Source: Sophora flavescens (Eukaryota; Streptophyta; Magnoliopsida; Fabales; Fabaceae). From it: a stretch of 64,000 bases of DNA. A program made the position numbers and the translations under genes. Positions 10,898 through 22,306 of the stretch are shown in pieces. The notes beneath the pieces were generated by a model. That model was not told where the DNA came from. It ran no database searches and was given only the letters and a program-made list of their open reading frames with translations. The number at the start of each line of letters is the position of its first letter. Position 1 is the stretch's first letter. The stretch is taken from the NCBI GenBank assembly GCA_030762895.1, contig CM061062.1, positions 101,414,874 through 101,478,873 of the forward strand, given 5' to 3'.

Positions 10898-12520
10898 TTC
10901 CTGTTCATCTTCATCACCTGGAACATCTAACTCATCTCCAAGCTGCTGATCATTAACATAATCATGTGGCTCGCCATTCTGAACATTACCATCAAAAGTA
11001 GCCGGATTATAAATATGCAACCGAACTGGATCAACATCAAACAAGTGTCTATCATTCTTGGGTGTAGTCTTCTCCACCTTATCAATGTCTCCAATGAACT
11101 CTACATCACGGCTTCTGACAAGCTTTTTCTCAACAGGATCATACAACCTGTAACCAAATTCATCCTCACCATAACCGATGAAGATACACTACTTTGTCTT
11201 TGCATCCAACTTGGATCTTTCATCCTTTGGAACATGCACAAAAGCCTTGCAACCAAAGACTCTCAAGTGATCATACCTTACATTCTTGCCAAACCAAATT
11301 TTGTCTGGCACCTCACTGTTCAAAGTAACTGCAGGACTGAGATTAAAAACATGTACCGCTGTGTACAGTGCCTCACCCCAGTAATGCTTGGGCAACTTAG
11401 CTTCAGAAAGCGTACATCTCACTCTCTCAATCAATGTCATGTTCATCCTCTCTGTTAAACCATTCAACTGAGGAGTTTTAGGAGGAGTCTTTTCATGTGC
11501 AATACCTTGCTGCTTGCAATAGACATCAAAGGGTCCAAAATACTCACCACCATTGTCAGTACGAATGCATTTCAGCTTCTTGCCTGACTGTCTCTCAACC
11601 AAAGCCTGAAACTGTTTGAACTTCTCCAGCACTTGGTCTTTTGTCTTCAAAGCATGGACCTATAGTTTCCTGGAACAATCATCAATAAAGGTAACAAAGT
11701 AGAGGGCACCACCAAATTATTTTACCTTCAATGGGCCACACACATCAGAATGCACCAACTGAAGCAACTCTGACTTCCTTGAGGGAGGATGCTTCTCGAA
11801 GGATACTCTAGTCTGTTTACCAACCATGCAATGAGAGCACTTCTCCAACTATGCACTCTTCAATCTCGGAAGCACATCCTTTTTGGCTAAGCAATTTAAC
11901 CCTTTTTCACTGATATGACTAAGCCTTCGGTGCCACAAAGATGCCTCCATATCCACAACATTCACACTGTCTTTAGCAACCAAAGCTTTTGTCCAATACA
12001 ATTTAGAAATTTTCTCCCCTCTAGCCACAACCAAGATACCTTTGCCGAGTTTCCACTTTCTAGAACCAAAGTGATTATCATAACCACCCACATCAAGCAA
12101 TTGCACAGAGATCAAATTAAAGCGGACATCCAGATCATGTTTGACTCCTTTAAGCAACAACTGCATTCCTATGTTGGTTTGCAAGCAAACATCACCAACA
12201 CCAATCACCTTAGACACACCATCATTACCCATCTTCAACACTCCAAAGTCACCCGAAGTATAAGATGTGAAGAACTCCATCCTCGGTGTAACATGAAATA
12301 TATCACCACTATCAATTATCCACATGCTCTCATCTGATACAAGATTAACCGACTCATGGTCACGGAGAATAACAAGATCATCACCAGTAGCAGTAGTGAC
12401 ACGATCATCATCATCATGATCCCTCTCTTTCTGCTTACCCTTCTTGTCTTTGTTCTCCTTTTTCCACAGAAAACAATTCTTCTATGTGTGCCTTGTTTTG
12501 TGACAATAATGTCACTCCAC
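10898..12520 (-). pseudogene. Ty1-copia pol remnant: GAG pre-integrase and integrase
   Basis: From the zinc knuckle (CHYC...RHT near 12520) the frame runs through the protease-like box (WIIDSGDIFHVT, D-S-G at about 12310), the pre-integrase LWHRRLSH motif (about 11940), and the integrase core with IDD..R (about 11690), TDNGGEY (about 11560) and the ERMN glutamate (about 11450). It then covers the YDHLRVFGCKAFVHVPK region to EDEQE at 10898. In-frame stops at about 11849, 11725, 11650 and 11188 show it is dead. RT and RNase H are gone; the gypsy LTR abuts at 10897. Confidence 0.85.
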
Positions 12521-13205
12521 ATTCTTGAATCGAGACTTGGACTTGCTCCTGCTTTTCTCTATACCACCCTTCTGTTCTTTTCTCTGACTTCTCCCCCTAT
12601 TTTCAGTGACAAGCACCTCGGACTGAGATGAAGTACCCTGTACCTTCCTTCTCATCTCCTCATTAAGAACACTACCCTTTACCATTTCCAAAGAAACAAC
12701 ACCATTAGGGGCTGAACTTGTGATAGAAACCCGAAATGTCTCCCAAGACTCTGGTAGAGATAACAATAGAAATAGTCCCAAAATTTCATCATCAAACTTG
12801 ATACCCATTCCAGACATCTGATCAAGGAGCCCTTGAAATTCATTCAAGTGATCTGAAATGGAAGTCCCCTCCTTGTACTGCAAACTAGTAAAGCTCTTCA
12901 GCAAGTACAACTTATTATTCCCTGATTTAGAGGCATAAAAGGACTCTATCTTTGCCCACAAAGATTTTGCATGTGTCTCATTTGCAATATGATTATAAAC
13001 ATTATCTTCTACAAATTGCTGAATAAAACCACGCACTTTGTTGATGTTCAAAATCCCATTCTTCACCCGACTTGGCATCCGGCTTCTGAGTAGCAAAAAC
13101 AGGAAGATGCATATTCTTCACAAAGAGCAAATCCTTCATCTTGCCCTTCCACAACTGATAATTAGTGCCATTCAAACAGACCATTTTTGTATTTGCCTCC
13201 ATCAT
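12512..13205 (-). pseudogene. Ty1-copia gag (UBN2-type)
   Basis: The - strand frame starts at ATG 13205 ([15 protein letters not shown], typical of copia gag) and shifts frame at about 13000. It continues as the UBN2 region (LWAKIESFYASKSGNNK, then LLLSLPESWETFR) to an Arg/Lys/Ser-rich linker before the zinc knuckle at about 12520. The frame shift and a missing second half of the knuckle mark it as defective. Confidence 0.8.
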
Positions 13206-13236
13206 TCAAGCAAGTCAAAATGTCCCAAGCCAAGTA

Positions 13237-13248
13237 GCTCTGATGCCA
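13237..13248 (-). other. Primer-binding site, initiator tRNA-Met type
   Basis: The - strand reads TGGCATCAGAGC, three bases inside the LTR end at 13252. It is one base different from the common copia site TGGTATCAGAGC seen at 31738. Confidence 0.85.
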
Positions 13249-13251
13249 CTC

Positions 13252-13933
13252 TGATGGGGGAACAACAATGCAACAGTGTAACACAATAACAAAGCAATAC
13301 GCATCGGAAATAAATCCCCCCAAACTTGCAAGAATATGTGAGGAGAAACAACAAATATATGGCAGCAAATAGAACAACACAAACACAAAAAGAGACACCA
13401 AGATTTTAACGTGGAAAACACCTTAAAGCAAGGGTAAACACCACGGGTCGTCCAAACCAAAGAAACAGCTCCACTATGATCAAATAAGGGTACAAAAGAG
13501 TCTCCAACAAGTGCACAAACGTGCTAACAATCAACCAAAACAACCAAGCACCAATGCTTACAAATGAGAAACAAGAAGATGAAATTTACCCCAAAAATAG
13601 AGCTACTGTGCGAAGCCAATATCTCCCACTTCAGACCTCTTATTGAAAATTCGAACAGTGAGAATGAAGAACCACACGTCCTGAACCTTCTGCAGAAATT
13701 TCAGCCCGATCCAACGGTGAACGAATCCTCTGTCGCGATTTTACGGTGACTGTCTGGTGGGTATGCTGGTTGGCTTTCTCTTCTCTCTTCTCTCTTGTTG
13801 GCTGCTAAATTCTTACTAAAATAAGACCTCTCTCCAACCCTGATCTGACCTCTCTCCACTTAAACAAGTGAGACAAAATGGGCTTATACATTTGGACCTT
13901 TCTCCACATAGGAAGGGAGCCCAAAACCCAACA
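13252..13933 (-). mobile_element. 5' LTR of the 10.9-13.2 kb copia element
   Basis: On the - strand it starts TGTTGGGTTTTGGGC at 13933 and ends GTTCCCCCATCA at 13252, giving TG...CA ends of 682 bp beside the primer site. The partner LTR has been lost beyond the gypsy insertion, so no target-site duplication can be checked (right flank CGTTG). Confidence 0.7.
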
Positions 13934-14130
13934 CGTTGCACCAGGAATGTGACGCACGCCATGCAAACTTGTACCCACCAAATTTGCATGATGCCAATCT
14001 TCATGAAAGGAAGTTGCCTTATGGATAATAGCATCGGCAGAGAGAATATTTCCATCCCAGTAGCGCTCATTCCTTGCATTCCATAAGCTCTATAATAACA
14101 TTGCAAAAGCCACCTGTTTATCCTTATCCA
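13934..14130 (-). pseudogene. LINE fragment (zf-RVT to RNase H linker)
   Basis: The - strand encodes SLWNARNERYWDG followed by HKATSFHEDW, the segment between zf-RVT and RNase H in plant L1 elements, with one in-frame TAG. It is squeezed between the copia LTR and the A-tail of the next LINE, and probably represents an older LINE into which both inserted. Confidence 0.6.
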
Positions 14131-15455
14131 TTTTTTTTTAGATAAGGAGGCGTGCTAAGGCATCACAATAGAGGCTAACATCCCAACTAGGTTGGCACCT
14201 TAGCTACTATCCATCATATGCAGCATACCTCAAATTATTCCAAAAAAGAAAACAAAACAATACAAGAGCATGGGGGGGCAAGGACCTAACCCATGAAGTC
14301 ACCTAAAGCGAAAATTAGGGATACCTACCCTATTATTACAAAAATCATCCCTAATGAAACTAGGGATTAAGTCCCACCAAAAGAATCCATGAATAGACAA
14401 TCCATGATTGACAATCTTATCTGCACAGACATTGCCCTCACGAAAAATATGAGAGTAGCCAAAACGCATATCTTTTATAATGGTCATGCAGTTAATCCAT
14501 CTATTCCTAAGTTTCCAAGGAACTATAGAGGGAGAGGAGATTGCCGAGAGTACTAACTTTGAGTCACATTCCAGCCATAACGACCACCCTTTTTATGAGC
14601 AATTTCAATTGCCAAGATTGCACCCATTAACTCAGCATAAAAAGCAGTAGTGACACCAAGGTTGACTGCAAAGCAACCAAGAGTGGCAGCACTATGATCG
14701 CGAAAAATGCCACCACAGGCACAAGGACCCGGAGCACCTCTAGCTGCCCCATCAGTATTGCACTTGACCCAGTAACAGGGAGGAGGATGCCATAAAACTT
14801 CTATAATTTGGGGAGCTCGGTTGGGATGGCAGCTGACTCTAAACGCCTTTAATAATCTAAACTCTTGCAAAGATGGTGAAGCTGTGCCTTTAGTCAGGTT
14901 ACCCGCAAGGCTAACATTAGCAATGATCAGGCTCTTGGCAACTTGCAAGGGAATAACCCTGTCTTCAAACCTGGATTTATTCCTGCAGTGCCAAATTGCC
15001 CAGATGATGCTGGATATAGCAGCAATCAGAAGATCCTTGACCTGAGAGCTCCATTGATGATCACAGACTGATAGAACAGTAAGCATTGAGGCTGAATCAA
15101 TTGTCATGCTTGTTGTGTTGCTCGGCCAAGACCATAAATCCTTAGCAAAGGTGCATTGAAAGAAAAGATGAGCAGTTGTTTCATAACTACAACCACATAA
15201 ATTACATAATTGCGCAGAACCATGAAACACAATTCACTGAAGCTTTCTGTCACCTGCAGATTTGGGAAAATAAAATTCCAAAGCTGTTGTCTAACCCAAC
15301 AATCCTGACTAATAGTGTAAGTAATCAAGAGATGCCAAAGGTTTTCATACTCTTGGTCACAAAAAACACAAAAGCTGGGACAAGAAACTCCTTTTTTCTG
15401 CAACTGGACTCTAGTAGGGAGACAATCCCTACAAGCTCTCCAAAGAAATAGCTTC
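14131..15455 (-). pseudogene. LINE part 3: zf-RVT end, RNase H, 3' UTR and poly(A)
   Basis: Continuing from 18729 across the CACTA insertion, the - strand encodes FLWRACRDCLPTRVQ, a zf-RVT with C.FC..E...H repeat-type ligands, and an RNase H domain (WVKCNTDGAARGAPGP, about 14770-14710; catalytic D and the AELMGAI glutamate at about 14640). It ends RFREGN-like/NFRFR at 14299. A ~160 base 3' UTR leads to an A9 tail at 14131-14139 preceded by CTTATCT. Stops at about 15235 and frame changes near 14550 make it inactive. Confidence 0.85.
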
Positions 15456-16499
15456 CACTACTAGAAAACTTGAATTTTCGGACGGAATTTTCGGACGAAA
15501 ATATTTCTGTCTGAAATTTTTCGAAAATTTCGGACGGATTTCAGACGAATTGTGTTATTTTTTATATTTTCCTTGATCCGTCTGAAATCTGTCCGAAAAT
15601 TTCGGACGGATCCTTGATCCGTCTGAAATCCGTCCAAAAATTTCGGACGGATTTCAGACGGATTGTGCTATTTTTTATATATTCCTTGATCAGTCTGAAA
15701 TCCCCAAAAATTTCGGACGGATTTCAGACAGATTGTGCTATTTTTTATAGTTACCTTGATCAATCAAAATCCGTCCAAATTTCGAGGCGATTTCACACAG
15801 AATTTGTATTTTTTATATTTTCCTTGATTTATCTTACATCCGTCTGAAATCCGTCCGAAAATTTCGGACGGATTTCACACGGATTGTGTTATTTTGTTTA
15901 TATTTCTTACATCCGTCTGAAATCTGTCCGAAAATTTCGGACGGATTTCACACGGATTGTGTTATTTTTTATATTTTCCTTGAAAAAAGATTAAATAATT
16001 TATCCTATAAATATGATTAAAATATTTGATCTTAATAAATTTAAAAGTAAACAAGATTTATGAAAAAAAAATTAAAAAACATATTTAGACTAATAAAATG
16101 AAATCAATCCCTATTAAAGCAATCCGTATACAGTGAATGCATGCTTACTAGACAATAATTTATGTTATTGTCACTATTATACCAGTACAGAAAAATATTT
16201 TAAATAATATGATTAAGAGAAAAGCATTTTCATATATTTATTCTATTTAATTTTAGAGTTAAAAATATTTTGGTTTGACATTAATCGGAGATTAATTTTG
16301 GACCGAGTATTTTCTTAGTTGATCAGTTCAACTATTAATCTTTACTCTAATTTGAATTTCGAAATCATATATTTATCAATCTTTATTTTTAGATTCCAAA
16401 AAGTAAAAACATGTTTATTTTAGGCTTAATATTTACTACTCATTTTATACCTACTACTATTAATCAAAAAAATTTCATCCTTCCTCTCCACTCTATTAC

Positions 16500-17100
16500 G
16501 CGCACGGAACCCCCCTTCACTTTATTTTTCTTTTTCTTTCTTCTTCACAAGAACAGAGACACCTCCTTCTCTCCCTTGGTTGTCACCTTCTTCCTCCTAC
16601 TTCTACTTCACCTCATCTCCTTCCCACTCCACTAGCCCGCTCGCGCCACAGGGAGGAGAACGTCGTGCCACCTGCTCGCCTGGCTCGTCTCCTCCGTCGT
16701 GAAAATGCGCCATCCTCCGCTGTCGCATGATCGTCTCTCCACCGCGGTAAGCACCGCGCGCCGCTGCCTCCATGGTGGTTCCCACTATGTAAGTCATCTT
16801 AATCTCTTCCTTCTTCCTTGGTCTTACTCTATCTATCTTGTTGGAACAGAACCACCATGAACCGCCACTGACCGCCGCATCGCTACCGTCCGCCGCCGCG
16901 TCGCCGCATCACAGCACCACCACAACTTCTTCTTCTTCCTTGTGTGAGTCAAAACCCTCTCTTGTGTCTCAGATTCAAAACCCCCAAATTGATTTTGAAA
17001 CCCTAACCCTTTGATTTCAGATTTTAATCTTAAAATTAAGCCTTGTTTTATGAAATTGGGACTGTGAATTAGTGTTTCCCTAAACCAATTTCATTATTCT
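16500..17100 (+). other. GC-rich gene-like segment inside the CACTA element
   Basis: Within the AT-rich CACTA interior this block is pyrimidine-rich (16500-16630), then CG-rich with many CCGCC repeats (16640-16915), then changes to intron-like T-rich DNA with 'TTTGATTTCAG' at about 17010-17020. The pattern resembles a promoter, 5' leader and first intron. No long frame or known domain is visible. It may be captured host sequence. Confidence 0.35.
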
Positions 17101-17922
17101 TTAGTTAAATGAGTTTTCCCCAAATTGTATTTAGGAGCCCTAAACCCCAATTTGATTTTATTTGAATTTGATTCTGTTTTTGTGAAATTAATTATGATTT
17201 AGTGCAATTAGGACTCTTAATTGATGATTCCCAAGTTCTTTTTCATGATCCTTTAATCAAAACAAAGTTTCCTCAAAGGGTATTGTGAAGCGTAAGATTT
17301 TCTTTGAAAATAACCTTGTTTGGTAATAAGATAAAGTGTTTAGATCAAATTATAATGTGTGTTTGGTCATGTGTAATTGATTTCTTGATTTTTGGTTGTT
17401 GCGCGTTGTTGGATTCCCTCTATGAGACGTTTGACACGGCTATGCTTGCTTGATGGAGTAGATAGTTACACTCTTGGAGCTAACGTGAGCATTAAGACGA
17501 GGATCCTTTACTTGTCTTCAAAGGTAAGGGGAGACTGCCTGAGGGATTTTCGGTAACTGCATGCTATTTGTGCGTTGTATTTGAGTTTATATGTTCTGAT
17601 GTGTGGTGTTAAATTAAGTTGTTATATGACTGTTATGTGGTTTTTAATGTTTTCTGTGAAAGCATGATTATACTATGATGTATGGATATCTGCTATGTGT
17701 GGATTATCTGTTGGTTGGTTGATTGACTGAGAAGCCTGACATTGGTCAGTGCTCAATTAATGGGGGGTGTTACATTTGGCTGGTTGCAACCTCCTTATTT
17801 TTAGGTTTTGCTGTTTCACTTTATTTTGATTTTAGTTTTTGGCATCTAGCTTTTAGTTCTTTATTTTGCTTTTAGCTTTTAGTTCTTGATATCTGATTTC
17901 TGTTGAATGTTCATTTGCGCAG

Positions 17923-18093
17923 ATTGAAAAGCCCTTACAAAGACATGGAGGCAGACTTGAGCACAATGAGACTAATTTGAAGCATATAGAAACCCGATTA
18001 AATGGGATTTATATACTATTGCTTGTACTTGTTAGCTGTCCATTGTCTGTAGCTTGTTCTAAGGCTAAGTTGATGTTTGATGCTAAAGCATAA
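17923..18093 (+). other. Small unknown frame after a splice-acceptor-like CGCAG
   Basis: After TTTGCGCAG the + strand reads IEKPLQRHGGRLEHNE and then a hydrophobic segment (ILLLVLVSCPLSVA), ending at TAA about 57 codons later. I do not recognise it. It sits inside the CACTA element and could be a remnant exon of the transposon or of a captured gene, or chance. Confidence 0.25.
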
Positions 18094-18181
18094 TAGTAGT
18101 ATGTTTTTCAAAAATGTTTGATGTTTGATGATTCTTATCCCCTTTGGACATAGGGCTTTTCAAAAATCATCCATAGAATGC

Positions 18182-18335
18182 GCATCACGGCCTGGCCGTG
18201 ACAGCTTCTGCCTTGAACGTTGCTTCACTAAATGGTCTGTCACGGCCGTGACAGATTCTGCCTAGAAGGGGTCTGGCTCAGTTGACATGTCATGGCCGTG
18301 ATGGGCATCACGGCTTGGCTGTGACAGATTTTGAC
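18182..18335. repeat. CACGGCC palindrome cluster in CACTA element
   Basis: Three or four copies of the dyads ATCACGGCCTGGCCGTGAC, GTCACGGCCGTGAC and CACGGCTTGGCTGTGAC separated by 'AGATTCTGCC' spacers. The same dyads form the array in the Athila-type LTRs at 53703 and 62419. Confidence 0.8.
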
Positions 18336-18728
18336 TTTTCATTCTTCCGTGGGAAATCCGTCCCAAATCCGTTGGAAAACAAAAATAAATCTGTCCGAAA
18401 TCCGTCCGAACAATAACCAACAAAATCACAACATCCGTCCCCAATCCGTTGGAAAACAAAAATATATCTGTCCGAAATCCGTCCGAAAAATAACTAAAAT
18501 CCGGATTTCCACGTTGTCCATATTCCGTCCACAATCCGTCTGTAAATATTTTCGGACATAATTTGGGACGGATTTTATAATTTCCCACGAGGTTTTTTCA
18601 GACGGGTGCCATTCCGTCCGAAATCCGTCCAAAATGAATTATCCGTCCGAAATCCGTCCGAAATTTGTCCAATTTTCGTCCGAAATCCGTCTGAAATTCT
18701 GTCCGAAAAAGATGGATTTCTAGTAGTG

Positions 18729-20399
18729 TTCACTCTAGAGGGCACTTTGAACTTCCATATTAGAGACCAATCACCCTTTTCCTTCAAGTGAGTTGTATCT
18801 ACAATATCATTTATAGCCCATTGGTATGCAGATTTCAATGAATATAAGCCATTGCTATTAGGGCCCCAAATAATTTTATCCTCACTCACCAACTCATTAA
18901 GAGGAGCTCTAATAATTTTTTGAGCTAACTGAGTAGGAAAATAATTAGAAATAAAAGGTTCATTCCAACATTTTAAACCATGGACCCATAAATCACTAAC
19001 AGCAAAGTGTTGAAACTCAAATGGCAAACCTGAGGGACAAGATATAATTTCCCCATTACGCAACCAGGGAGCTTCCCACAAAGGAATTGCATCACCACTT
19101 CCAATGCTCCATCTCACTCCTTGTTTCACCAAAGCCTTGGACATCCAAATACTTCTCCATTAATAAGAAGGATTATGCCCCAACTCTGCCTCCAAGAAGT
19201 CTCCATGTGAAAAATATATAGCTTTAAAGATCTTAGTCACAAGATCATCAGGTTGCACTACAAATTTCCATGCTTGTTTCCCTAACATAGCAAGATTAAA
19301 AGCATACATATTTCGGAAAACAAGACCACCCCAAACTTTAGGCATAGATAATTTATCCCAAGATAGCCATTTAATTCCTTTATTTTCGCCATTTTTCGAA
19401 CCCCAACAAAAACAATTAAGCATCTTTTGAATTTCATCACCAAGGGAAGGAGGTAAAAGATACATACTCATACAATATGATGGGATAGCTTGAGCCACTG
19501 ATTTAATCAATACTTCCCTCCCAGCCATAGAGAGAGTCTTCCTTCTCCAAGAACTCACCTTCTTCCAAATTTGATCCTTCACATAGTGAAAGATTTACTT
19601 TTTATTTCTGCCAACAAGAGAAGGAATACCAAGGTAGTTGCCAACTTCAATTTTTTCTAGGACTCCCATAATTCCAGCAAGCATGGCACGGGTTTGTGGC
19701 TGGACATTATTGCTAAAAATCATGGTTTATTTTTCAAAATTAATTGCTTGCCCTGAAGCCAATTCATACCTATTAAGCAAATCTCTGACATAACCTACCT
19801 CTTGATCTGTTGCCCTCATGAACAAAAGACTATCATCTGCAAAGAGAAAATGGGATACAATCAGAGCTCTTCTACAAATTTTTATTCCATGAATAAATCC
19901 ACTTCTTTCCGCAAATTGTAAAAGAGAAGAGAGGCCTTTTGTGCACAAAATATAGAGATAAGGAGATAAAGGGTCTCCTTGACGAAGACCACGCCCCGGG
20001 GTTACTGATCCTGCTTTTTCATAATTCATCAAAACCGAATACTGGACAGAGGGCACTCACATCATCATCCAACTGACCCACTGATGATTGAATCCCATTT
20101 TAATCATAATAGCCTGAAAGTAATCTCAACTGACGCGATCATAAGCTTTACTCACATCCAGCTTAAGAGCAACATCACCCGAGGCACCTTTCTTCTTACA
20201 TTTCATATAATGGAGCATTTCAATAGCTATCAAAGCATTGTTCACTATAGATCTACGAGAAACAAAAACAGACTGCTCTTCCGAAACACATTTAGCAACA
20301 ACCAAGGTCAACTTGTTTGCAAGAGTCTTCGACAAAATTTTATAAATGACATTACACAGAGAGATTGGCCTTAGATCTCGCATACTGGTAGGATGATCA
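18729..20399 (-). pseudogene. LINE part 2: reverse transcriptase core
   Basis: From 20399 the - strand continues DHPTSMRDLRPISLCN, then VFVSRRSIVNNALIA, LKLDVSKAYDRV (first catalytic Asp), GLRQGDPLSPYLYI, FADDSLLF (catalytic DD at about 19830), and the thumb/connection SMAGREVLIKSVAQAIP. It ends in GPNSNGLYSLKSAYQWA (zf-RVT start) at 18729, where the CACTA element interrupts it. In-frame stops at 19725, 19598 and 19160 and a frame change near 20060-20125 show inactivation. Confidence 0.9.
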
Positions 20400-22082
20400 T
20401 GTAACGCCCTTCGTTACAATAGTAACCCGAAATAGATTCACATAAAAAAAATGTCTAAATAAAATTTTCATAAATATAATTGTCTGAAAATACCTTAATG
20501 ATTATTAAAGTAAAATAATGGTAATAAATCCTTATATAAATGAAATGAATTGCCTCAAAACCCGGGCGTCTACTAAAATAACCCAACGTAAAAAATAAAA
20601 TAAACATGTCTAGCCACAAACGGCTCCTTATTCAAAATAAAATACTAACAAGCTAGATAATAAATGAGGAAAATCGCTAAGTCTTCAATCCTCTTCAGCT
20701 TCAATGATGTCGTCCTCGTGCTCTGAAAACAACACTTTTAATGAGATATAATCCCAGTGAATAAAAATCAAGTTCTGAAAATATTTTCACAAATAGTGTT
20801 GTTCTCAGCCGGTGCGGTAGCCGGAAAAACATCCATGGTACCCACTGTTTTCAATTTAATAAATATAATAAATCTTCGAAAATAATAACATATAAATTAT
20901 TTCAATATCAATCAGTTAAACCACAACTCATAAAATCAACTACGGACACATCTCATCACATTTAATCACATTCACCATGCAAGCTCTATGCAATACAACT
21001 CCATGAACATGATTCGGTGATTCCCAGAATCACTTGACTTGACTCTTTGGTTCCCAGAACCAGTGTGAATCCCAGATCTACTAAGGTCTATGAGCTCATA
21101 TCCATGCAATGGCGTCCCACTGCCTTCCCCATCCCGGATGGGGGTATCTAATATCCCATCCCAGATGTGGATATTTTCAATATGTTGATATCCCATCCCA
21201 GATGGTGATATCTCTCATCCTATTCCCGGAATAGAATGTACAACCGTCACCCCTTCCAGGAAGGTGATGACCAACTCATATGTATCATACAATATGTCAT
21301 CCCAGATGACTACCAAATATTTTCTCAAACTCCATGCATCAATTGCTTAAACACCATAACAGATTTTTAACACGTGATACCATAACACATCATTAAGTAA
21401 TACAATATATGTTTATTATAATATGAAAACCCTTAACTAATAGGCAGTGTATAGGCGTATGTGCGTATCCATTTATATATGTTCATATAGGCACACAAAA
21501 TTGGCATATAAAACAAACAGGAAAATCAAAGAAACATATGTAATTAGCGTCCATGCCACTGCAACTGGATGGAAAACTCTAACGTGGGTAATGAAGAAAA
21601 GTGGTACAAGGACCTGATTGGGTGCCTAATAGGTTAATCATGTTCAAAAGGCATTTGCAATTTTATCAATAAAATAAAATCACTAATTCAGAATATGATA
21701 CACGTACAATATTGTAATAATCTGAAAATAATATTTTTCTACCAAAGAGTCAATTATCTGTATCATGAACGTGTGAGAAAAATTATTTTTACTCACCTTT
21801 TGCAGACCTTCAATGTGCTCTAAAAATAACGCATGATAAGGATTTGCGCATCCCTAAAACTTTCTCTCCCGTTTGGTGTCATTCTTGGATCCGTGTTGTT
21901 ACAGTTGTCCTGGCAAGGAATGGAATTGACGCGGCGCCCCTGATCCCTTCTTCTTTTCTAGTTACCCTCCTTTAAATAACATACAGTGTCTGTGCATTAG
22001 GTTTGTTCCTTCTTTTTTTCTTTTTTTTTTTCTTTTTATTTAGCCAAAGGCTTCGCTGCTTGGGCTTAACGCCCAACTATCT

Positions 22083-22134
<52 letters not shown>

Positions 22135-22306
22135 GTATTATTTATAATAGTTAATAAATTTCAATGACCCTTATACCATCACTCCTTTACACCAAATCTC
22201 CCATTTATATTTTATTTGCACTACACTTTTAGTAACTTAATAATATTATTATTATTATTTATTGATTTTTTTTTAATTAATTATATTAGAATTTTAGGAT
22301 GTTACA
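20400..22306 (+). mobile_element. Solo LTR, 1.9 kb, TGTAACGCC...GTTACA
   Basis: The ends are TGTAACGCCC and GGATGTTACA. Flanking 5-mers are GATCA (20395-20399) and GCTCA (22307-22311), a duplication with one mismatch. No gag/pol or primer site adjoins it: LINE reverse-transcriptase sequence resumes on both sides, so this is a solo LTR. Inside are short inverted 'ATCCCATCCCAGATG' motifs (21120-21210) and a (TA)n tract at 22086-22129. The window start (1-435) and 36178-42063 (inverted) are other copies of this family. Confidence 0.85.

Larger units (their letters stand above)
15456..18728. mobile_element. CACTA-type DNA transposon, 3.27 kb, TSD TTC
   Basis: The ends are CACTACTAGAAAACTTG (left) and, on the - strand, CACTACTAGAAATCCATC (right), flanked by a 3-bp duplication TTC at 15453-15455 and 18729-18731. 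Both subterminal regions are filled with short repeats of the type TTTCGGACGGATTTCAGACGG (15478-15960; inverted, 18340-18715), the usual transposase-binding layout of En/Spm elements. No transposase is seen, so it is non-autonomous. Removing it and one TTC restores the LINE frame (..VPSRV|K-LFLWRAC..), which confirms the boundaries. Confidence 0.92.
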
